A stretch of DNA of 38,699 bases, from contig DAHUZB010000026.1 in assembly GCA_027306785.1 (NCBI GenBank), forward strand, positions 1 to 38,699, in the 5' to 3' direction. The notes beneath the pieces are model-generated. The model ran no database searches, was not told the origin of the DNA, and saw only the letters and a list, made by a program, of their open reading frames with translations. A program made the translations under genes and the position numbers. Positions 33,436 to 38,699 of this stretch are shown piece after piece (the stretch's first letter is position 1; every line of letters starts with the position of its first letter). This DNA comes from Vulcanimicrobiota bacterium (GTDB lineage Bacteria > Vulcanimicrobiota > Vulcanimicrobiia > Vulcanimicrobiales > Vulcanimicrobiaceae).

Positions 33436-34265
33436 GCGCGCTCCTCGCGCCCTTTCACTACGAGTTCATGCAGCGCGCCTTTCTCGCGGCGCTCGCCGTG
33501 GGGCTGCTCTGCTCCACGATGGGCACTTACGTGGTGCTGCGGCGCCTCTCGTTCATCGGCGACGGAATCGCGCACGCGTCGTTCGCAGGCATCGTGATCG
33601 CGTATCTGAAAAACTTCGACTACTATGTCGGTGCGGCGATCGTGGCGGTGATCACCGCGCTCGGCATCGGGTTCGTGCATCGGCGCGGGCGGCTCTCGCT
33701 CGATACCACGATCGGCGTGCTCTTTACCGGCGCGTTCGCGCTCGGCGTCTTTCTCATGAGTCGCCAGCGCAGCTACGCGATCGATCTGCAGAGTTTTCTC
33801 TTCGGCGATATCTTGGGCGTGAGCAAAGGCGATCTCTGGCTGATCCTCGGGCTCTCGATCGCGCTCGCGATCGGCGTCATCGTGCTCTTTCGCGCGCTGC
33901 TCTACACCACGTTCGATCCGGTCGTGGCCGAAGCGAGCGGCGTGCGCGCCGGGGCGGTGGAGTACGTGCTGCTCGTGATGCTGGCGCTCACGATCATCGT
34001 CTCGCTGCAAGCGGTCGGGATCGTGCTCGTCGCGGCGCTGCTCGTCACGCCCGCGGCCGCGGCGTATCAGTTGACCGCGCGCTTCATGCCGATGCTGCTG
34101 ATCGCCGCGACCTTCGGCACGATCAGTACCGTCGGCGGTCTCTACCTCTCGTACTTCTTTCAGAGCTCGAGCGGCGCCACGATCGTGCTGCTCGCAACGG
34201 TCCTCTTCTTCGCGGCGATCGGCGCCAAATTCGTGCGGCTGCGTTTCGTGCGCGCCGCCTCATAG
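33432..34265 (+). CDS. znuB: Metal ABC transporter permease
   Basis: 277 aa with eight or nine hydrophobic segments. Family 3 features include MGTYVVLRRLSFIGDGIAHASFAGI near the N-terminus, LDTTIGVLFTGAFALGVFLM in the middle and VGIVLVAALLVTPAAAAYQLT, which holds the conserved Pro and Ala residues of the coupling/translocation region. It moves zinc or manganese through the inner membrane with the two preceding proteins. The start overlaps the ATPase stop (ATGA). The 3' end overlaps the convergent SDR gene by 6 bp. Confidence 0.93.
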
Positions 34266-35336
34266 CGGGGCGCGCAGCACCGTCCAGCGTTCCTCGCCGC
34301 TCGCCTCGAGAAAGCCCGCCTGCGCGAGCGCGTCGAGCACCTCGTGCAGCGCGGCACGCTCGTTTTTATTCGGCATTCCGGCCCAACGCATCGCGGCATC
34401 GTGCAGCGCGATCGTGCCGCCCGGAACGAGCAGATCACGCACGAACGACGCGGGCAGCTTCACGCGCTCCATCCGCCGCTGCAGTGGCTCGAGCGCCGCA
34501 TCGAACGATGCCGGTTCCGGCGCGGCTTCGGCAACAGGGGCGGGCGCGGTCGGCTCGGCGGGCGCATCGGCGGGATGCGCGGGCGGTACCACCATGCTGC
34601 GCATCGCGCGCTCCGCGAGCCCGGGCAGCCATTCGCCGAGCACGGTGCCCGCCGTTTGCCACGGCACCGCGTTCACGCGGTCGGCGCGACGTTCGATTCC
34701 GGCGAGAATGCGTTCCGCGACGCGCTCGGGGCGCGCGTGCCACGCTTGCGGGCGATGCTCCATCCCCGATGCGATCGAAAACTCGGTCGCCACCACGCCC
34801 GGATCGACATAGGTAACAAAGATGCCGCGGGGCCGAAGTTCGCGCCGCAACTGAATCGCGGCGGCGCGGATCGCGGCCTTTGCCGGCGCATACGCGCCGT
34901 ACGCCGGTGCGGGCACGCGCGCGAGTCCCGATCCGATGAAGGTGAAGCCGCCGCCGTTGCGCTCTACTTCGGGAAGTGCGGCGCGCGCGATACGCAGGGG
35001 CGCCGCGACGTGCAGTTGCCATTGCGCGTCGATTGCGGCATCGCTTTGAGCGAGCAGATGACCGGGGCGCGCGTTCCCCGCGTTGTTCACCACCACGTCG
35101 ATGCGCCCGAACGCACGCATCGCGTGCGCGACGATGTGCCGCGGCGCATCGGCGGCGGTGACGTCGGACTGCAGCGTCTCGCAACGTCCGCCGTGCGCGG
35201 CGATCTCGCGCGCGTGATCGGCTAAGCGATCGGCGCGGCGCGCGACGAGCAGCACCGCCCAGCCGCGCGCGGCGGCGAGACGAGCGAGGGAGGCGCCGAT
35301 GCCGGAGCTAGCGCCGGTAATCACGATAGAGCGCAT
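34260..35336 (-). CDS. SDR oxidoreductase with an extra C-terminal domain
   Basis: 358 aa from ATG 35336, with AAGGA 5 nt upstream. The first 240 residues are a classical [21 protein letters not shown], a Ser in TFIGSG and the catalytic AYAPAK. A Pro/Ala-rich linker (about 258-285) then leads to about 75 residues not found in normal SDRs, which look helical and winged-helix-like (ERAALHEVLDALAQAGFLEASGEERWTVLRAPL). The substrate is unknown. The start overlaps the 3' end of the glycoside hydrolase by 29 bp, so the two are co-transcribed. Confidence 0.8.
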   Translation of the reverse strand: MRSIVITGASSGIGASLARLAAARGWAVLLVARRADRLADHAREIAAHGGRCETLQSDVTAADAPRHIVAHAMRAFGRIDVVVNNAGNARPGHLLAQSDAAIDAQWQLHVAAPLRIARAALPEVERNGGGFTFIGSGLARVPAPAYGAYAPAKAAIRAAAIQLRRELRPRGIFVTYVDPGVVATEFSIASGMEHRPQAWHARPERVAERILAGIERRADRVNAVPWQTAGTVLGEWLPGLAERAMRSMVVPPAHPADAPAEPTAPAPVAEAAPEPASFDAALEPLQRRMERVKLPASFVRDLLVPGGTIALHDAAMRWAGMPNKNERAALHEVLDALAQAGFLEASGEERWTVLRAPL

Positions 35337-36465
35337 GGATTCCTTGCGGGAGCGAAGCGTAAAAAGCGTCCTCGCCGATGATCGGCGGTGGCTCGGGAAG
35401 CACCTGCCGATTCTCGGCCGCGAACGCGGCGAGCGCGCGCGCGACCGGCTTTTCACTGCCGTCGGCGCGGATCATGCCGAAACGCAGTTCGTGCGGCGCC
35501 CGATCGAACGGCGGCAGATCGGCAAGCGATGGATCGTAGTCGCTCCAACACCACCACAGCGCGCCGATGGTGCCCGCGCGATGCAAGCGTTCGAGCACGC
35601 CGCGGCAGTACGTCGCCATTTCGTCTTCATCTAAACACGCGAACGCGCCCACGCGCTGCGCGTTCGGCGGACACGCCGGGTTGCCGAACTCGCTGAAGAG
35701 TAGCGGCTTCCCGCTAAGCGCCTGCATCAGCCGTGCGTAGAACGGCACCACGTCTTCGTCGAGGCGATCGCGCGCGAACACGGCGTAGGTGGAGTAGCCG
35801 TGCATCGTGGCGATGTCCCACGGCGCGGCGAGGCTCGACGGACGCAGATGCCGATCGCGCTCCACGTCCTCACCGTGCGTTCCGCCGGTTACATCGCCGT
35901 GTGACGTGCTGGTCAGCGCGTCGGTCAGGAGCGCACTCCAGCGCGCCGCATCGCGCGGTGCGCGCGGCTCGCGCAGGTTGGAGAACTCGTTGCCGAGATC
36001 CCAGGCGTAGAGGGCGGGATGGTCGCGCACGCGCTCGCCGACCCCGAGCGCGAAGTGCAACTGCGCCTGCAGCAGCCGCTCGTCGGCATAAAAGTCGCCG
36101 ATGCCGTACGGCTGCTCGCGGCCGCCCGAGATCGTGCGGAAGCGGCCGTGCGGGGTGGCCGCATCGAGCGACCAAGCGGGTAGCCAGTTCACGCCGCTCA
36201 TGTGCCCGCAAAAGAGCGTCGGCATGGCGCGCAGTCCCGCGTCGGCGATCGTTTGCATCATCGCGTCGAAGCGGCGCAGCATCGCATCGTCAAGCGTGTC
36301 GGGCGCGGGTTGAAAATCATCCCAGCGCAAGAAGAAGCGCACGACGTGCAGCCCGAGGCCGCGGATGCGCGCCATATCCTCGCGGATTTCGCCCAGATCG
36401 AAGCGCTGCCACATATACATCGCGCTGCGGCGCGGCCAGTAGTTCACGCCCAGGAGAAACTGCAT
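35308..36465 (-). CDS. TIM-barrel glycoside hydrolase (GH5/GH42-like)
   Basis: 385 aa from ATG 36465. Early strands read [50 protein letters not shown], typical of clan GH-A enzymes. The acid/base Glu160 lies in [13 protein letters not shown] (the NE motif) and the nucleophile Glu259 in [10 protein letters not shown]. Such enzymes hydrolyse beta-glycosides such as mannans, glucans or galactosides with retention. No signal peptide is visible, so it probably acts in the cytoplasm on oligosaccharides. The exact family cannot be fixed by eye. It leads a two-gene unit with the SDR and is divergent from purE with 42 bp between starts. Confidence 0.82.
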   Translation of the reverse strand: MQFLLGVNYWPRRSAMYMWQRFDLGEIREDMARIRGLGLHVVRFFLRWDDFQPAPDTLDDAMLRRFDAMMQTIADAGLRAMPTLFCGHMSGVNWLPAWSLDAATPHGRFRTISGGREQPYGIGDFYADERLLQAQLHFALGVGERVRDHPALYAWDLGNEFSNLREPRAPRDAARWSALLTDALTSTSHGDVTGGTHGEDVERDRHLRPSSLAAPWDIATMHGYSTYAVFARDRLDEDVVPFYARLMQALSGKPLLFSEFGNPACPPNAQRVGAFACLDEDEMATYCRGVLERLHRAGTIGALWWCWSDYDPSLADLPPFDRAPHELRFGMIRADGSEKPVARALAAFAAENRQVLPEPPPIIGEDAFYASLPQGIHALYRDYRR

Positions 36466-36507
36466 CGCTGTAGGTTGTCCGCTCCGAGGACTCGAAGCGC
36501 CTGCACG

Positions 36508-36999
36508 ATGGCGCAAGCAAGCAAGAATCCCCTCGTCGGTATCATCATGGGCAGTCGCTCCGATTGGGAGACGATGGCGCCCGCTCAAGCAACGCTGCAG
36601 GAGCTCGGCATCGCGTGCGAGGCGCGCGTGGTCTCGGCGCATCGGATGCCCGACGAGATGTTCGCGTACGCTGAAAGCGCGCGCGCGCGCGGCTTGCAGG
36701 TCATCATCGCGGGCGCGGGCGGCGCCGCGCATCTGCCCGGCATGACCGCCGCCAAGACCAACGTGCCGGTGATCGGCGTACCGGTGCAATCGAAGGCGCT
36801 CAAAGGCATGGATTCGCTGCTCTCGATCGTGCAGATGCCGCCGGGTGTGCCGGTCGCGACGATGGCGATCAACGGCGCCGTCAACGCCGCCCTCTTCGCC
36901 GCGCGCATCATCGCGCTGCACGACGCCGACGTGGCCGCGAAGCTCGATGCGTACGTCACGCAGATGCACGACGCCGCCGCGGCGAGCAGCCCGGAATGA
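36508..36999 (+). CDS. purE: N5-carboxyaminoimidazole ribonucleotide mutase
   Basis: 163 aa. Class I PurE motifs: [14 protein letters not shown] for the phosphate and substrate loop, [12 protein letters not shown] with the catalytic His, [14 protein letters not shown] and GVPVQSK with [12 protein letters not shown] near the end. It converts N5-CAIR to CAIR in purine synthesis as an octamer in the cytoplasm. The stop overlaps the purK start as ATGA, the usual purEK order. ATG 36508 starts the conserved first strand a few residues later; no strong ribosome-binding site is near. Confidence 0.96.
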   Translation: MAQASKNPLVGIIMGSRSDWETMAPAQATLQELGIACEARVVSAHRMPDEMFAYAESARARGLQVIIAGAGGAAHLPGMTAAKTNVPVIGVPVQSKALKGMDSLLSIVQMPPGVPVATMAINGAVNAALFAARIIALHDADVAAKLDAYVTQMHDAAAASSPE

Positions 37000-38126
37000 T
37001 CCGTACGATCGGCGTGATCGGCGGCGGCCAACTCGGCCGTATGTTCGCGCTCGATGCCAAGCGCATGGGCTATGACGTGATCACCCTCGACCCGCAAGAG
37101 CATTCGCCGTGCGGACAAGTTGCCGACGAGCAGATCGTCGCGAGCTACGACGATCTCGCCGCAATCGAAGATCTCGGCCGTCGCACCGATGTCGTCACCT
37201 ACGAATTCGAGAACATCGCGATCGCCTCGGTGCAGCACTTGGAGCAGAAGGGCTACAAGGTAATGCCCGCGAGCGACGTACTGCGCGTCACGCAGAACCG
37301 GTTGTTCGAAAAACGATTTGCGCGCGAATGCGGTATTCCCACCGCCGATTTCGCCGAGATCGATCGCGTCGACGATCTCGCGCGCGCCGCTGCGGAGATC
37401 GGCTTTCCGGCGATTCTGAAGACGGTGCGCGGCGGCTACGACGGCAAAGGCCAATGGCGCGTCGAATCGCTCGAGGCCGCGCACGCGGCGTTCGCGCAGG
37501 CCAAGGGCGCGCAGTTGATTTGGGAGCGCATGATTCCGTTCGTGCGAGAGGTCAGCGTGATCGCGACGCGGGGCGCCGACGACAGCGTCGTTACGTACCC
37601 GGTGGCCGAAAATACGCACGAAAGCGGCATCTTGGCGATGACGATCGCGCCCGCCCGCGTGAGCGAGGACGTCTCCACCCGCGCGCGCGGCATGGCGAGC
37701 ATCCTCGGCCGCCGTTTGGGCATCGTGGGCACCTACTGCGTGGAGTTCTTCGTCACGGCCGACGACGAGTTGCTGATGAACGAGATGGCGCCCCGCCCGC
37801 ACAACAGCGGCCACTACACGATCGACGTCACGCAATGTTCGCAATACGAGCAGCATGTGCGAGCGATCTGCGGCCTACCGCTCGCGCAGCCGCATCTCTT
37901 TGCAAACGCGATCATGATGAACATCCTGGGCGAAGGCAAAGGCGATCATCTCGGCGGCGTGGAGCAACTCCTCGCCGATCCGACGATCGTGCTGCACATG
38001 TACGGCAAACATCACGCCGTCGCACGCCGAAAAATGGGCCACTTCACGATGGTCGTCAACGGCCCAATCGACGCCCCCGCCATCGAACGCGCCCGCGCCG
38101 CCCACGCAACGCTCCACTGGCAATAA
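36996..38126 (+). CDS. purK: N5-carboxyaminoimidazole ribonucleotide synthase
   Basis: 376 aa. The N-terminal [22 protein letters not shown] and the ATP-grasp core are clear: [41 protein letters not shown] and the substrate/metal site [29 protein letters not shown]. It makes N5-CAIR from AIR, ATP and bicarbonate, the substrate of PurE. It overlaps purE by 4 bp. The length is normal. A repeat-rich intergenic region begins 17 bp after the stop. Confidence 0.96.
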   Translation: MIRTIGVIGGGQLGRMFALDAKRMGYDVITLDPQEHSPCGQVADEQIVASYDDLAAIEDLGRRTDVVTYEFENIAIASVQHLEQKGYKVMPASDVLRVTQNRLFEKRFARECGIPTADFAEIDRVDDLARAAAEIGFPAILKTVRGGYDGKGQWRVESLEAAHAAFAQAKGAQLIWERMIPFVREVSVIATRGADDSVVTYPVAENTHESGILAMTIAPARVSEDVSTRARGMASILGRRLGIVGTYCVEFFVTADDELLMNEMAPRPHNSGHYTIDVTQCSQYEQHVRAICGLPLAQPHLFANAIMMNILGEGKGDHLGGVEQLLADPTIVLHMYGKHHAVARRKMGHFTMVVNGPIDAPAIERARAAHATLHWQ

Positions 38127-38143
38127 CCCGCGGCCCCCAGCCG

Positions 38144-38239
38144 TGTCACCCTGACCCATTGTGTCACCCTGACCCTTCGACGCGCTTCGCTTGCTCAGGA
38201 CTAAAGGCCCAACTGTGTCACCCTGAGCCTGTCGAAGGG
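38144..38239. repeat. Dispersed repeat cluster, left side of the GIY-YIG gene
   Basis: Two partial units beginning TGTCACCCTGACCC (38144 and 38162 region), a decayed stretch, and a full unit TGTCACCCTGAGCCTG then TCGAAGGG (38216-38239). They are in the opposite orientation to the copies at 38555-38699. The full unit overlaps the 3' end of the GIY-YIG gene and supplies its stop codon. Confidence 0.85.
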
Positions 38240-38514
38240 CCGCGCGCAAGGGCTCGTATCGCTCCCCAATCGCCGCGAATCAGTGCCTCTTTTTTCGCGC
38301 GTCGCCATCCCTTAAGCTGCTTCTCCCACGCGATTGCCTGCAGGATCTGGTTAAACGCCGATGCATGCACGAGCGTAACGGGACGCCGCGTGTGCGTGTA
38401 CGACGTTGCTGCGATTCCAAGATTATGCTCGGCTACGCGACGTTCGAGATCGTTCGTAACGCCGACATAGAACGAGCCGTCGGCGCAGCGCAGCATATAC
38501 ACGTAATACGGCAC
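38218..38514 (-). CDS. GIY-YIG nuclease family protein
   Basis: 98 aa from GTG 38514. The catalytic module is complete for the small UvrC-like group: YYVYMLRCADGSFYVGVTNDLERRVAEHN contains the YVY..YVG variant of GIY-YIG and the conserved Arg. AFNQILQAIAWEKQLKGWRRAKKEALI carries the metal-binding Glu (E in AIAWEKQLKGW). Such single-domain proteins cleave DNA in a metal-dependent way; their role is poorly known. The last eight residues (RGPSTGSG) and the stop are encoded by the dispersed repeat, so the natural end has been replaced or extended. Inverted copies of that repeat lie on both sides. Confidence 0.88.
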   Translation of the reverse strand: MPYYVYMLRCADGSFYVGVTNDLERRVAEHNLGIAATSYTHTRRPVTLVHASAFNQILQAIAWEKQLKGWRRAKKEALIRGDWGAIRALARGPSTGSG

Positions 38515-38554
38515 ACTTCGCTTCTGCGCGAAGCGTGATCAAACGCAAGATGCG

Positions 38555-38699
38555 CCCTTCGACAAGCTCAGGGTGACACACGGGTGTGGCGGCCCTTCGA
38601 CAAGCTCAGGGTGACACACGGGTGTGGCGCGCCCTTCGACAGGCTCAGGGTGACACACGGGTGTGGCGCGCCCTTCGACAGGCTCAGGGTGACACACGG
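38555..38699 (+). repeat. Tandem array of the dispersed repeat (four copies, 38-39 bp period)
   Basis: Units start at 38555, 38593, 38632 and 38671. Each has the core CCCTTCGACA(A/G)GCTCAGGG followed by TGACACACGGGTGTGGCG(C/G). The fourth runs off the window, so the true copy number is unknown. The spacing sequence ACACGGGTGT is itself palindromic. The spacers are near-identical, so it is a tandem repeat, not CRISPR. Confidence 0.9.

Noticed and set aside
38555-38699. CRISPR-like array at the right edge
   Set aside because: Units of 38-39 bp repeat completely, with near-identical spacing sequence, and no cas gene is nearby. It is a tandem repeat.

Overview
The window is a 38.7 kb piece of a GC-rich bacterial chromosome. 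Lipoprotein signal peptides (lipobox Cys in the peptide-binding protein, the YHYH protein and ZnuA), a TonB C-terminal-like protein, secreted proteases and secreted BNR-repeat proteins suggest a diderm, protein-degrading heterotroph. The overall style (GC-rich, tight ATGA overlaps, likely leaderless promoters, dispersed repeats of the CCCTTCGACAAGCTCAGGG type) would fit a little-studied phylum such as Eremiobacterota. That placement is an impression, not a measurement.

Layout. 1-5536: tail of an unknown gene, a large secreted BNR/VPS10-type protein, a secreted esterase and a secreted HD-domain protein. 5517-9563: beta-lactamase-fold serine hydrolase, sugar:proton symporter, an Hsp20-DUF302-GreA-like stress cluster and a small secreted protein. 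9678-16918: a peptide-themed block with two paralogous membrane diguanylate cyclases flanking an oligopeptide-binding lipoprotein, then a POT peptide transporter and a secreted zinc metalloprotease. 16992-20465: an SDR oxidoreductase and a MerR regulator sharing a mirror-image MerR-type promoter pair, a YHYH lipoprotein, a repeat cluster and an aldo/keto reductase. 20585-25377: a tandem pair of near-identical small secreted proteins, a GntR-ABC operon, a DUF1203/Ada-like pair and a TonB-like protein.

25390-30568 looks different. Its sequence is visibly less GC-rich, its genes are widely spaced and mostly unrecognisable, and it ends at the 3' end of a tRNA-Ala(CGC) gene. It carries a Fic AMP-transferase-type protein behind a duplicated three-half-site operator, a Cys-rich unknown protein, a ribbon-helix-helix protein with a DUF5677-like body, and a HEPN/MltR-like protein. 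This is the best candidate for an undescribed system (toxin-antitoxin or defence type). No integrase or attachment repeat was seen.

30764-38699 returns to core-like sequence: a secreted hypothetical, a Zur-ZnuACB zinc uptake operon with a clear 19-bp operator, a TIM-barrel glycoside hydrolase with an SDR carrying an extra C-terminal domain, purE-purK, and a GIY-YIG nuclease gene bracketed by inverted copies of the dispersed repeat. The last 145 bp are four tandem copies of that repeat.

All calls come from reading the sequence and translations. No database search or folding programme was run.
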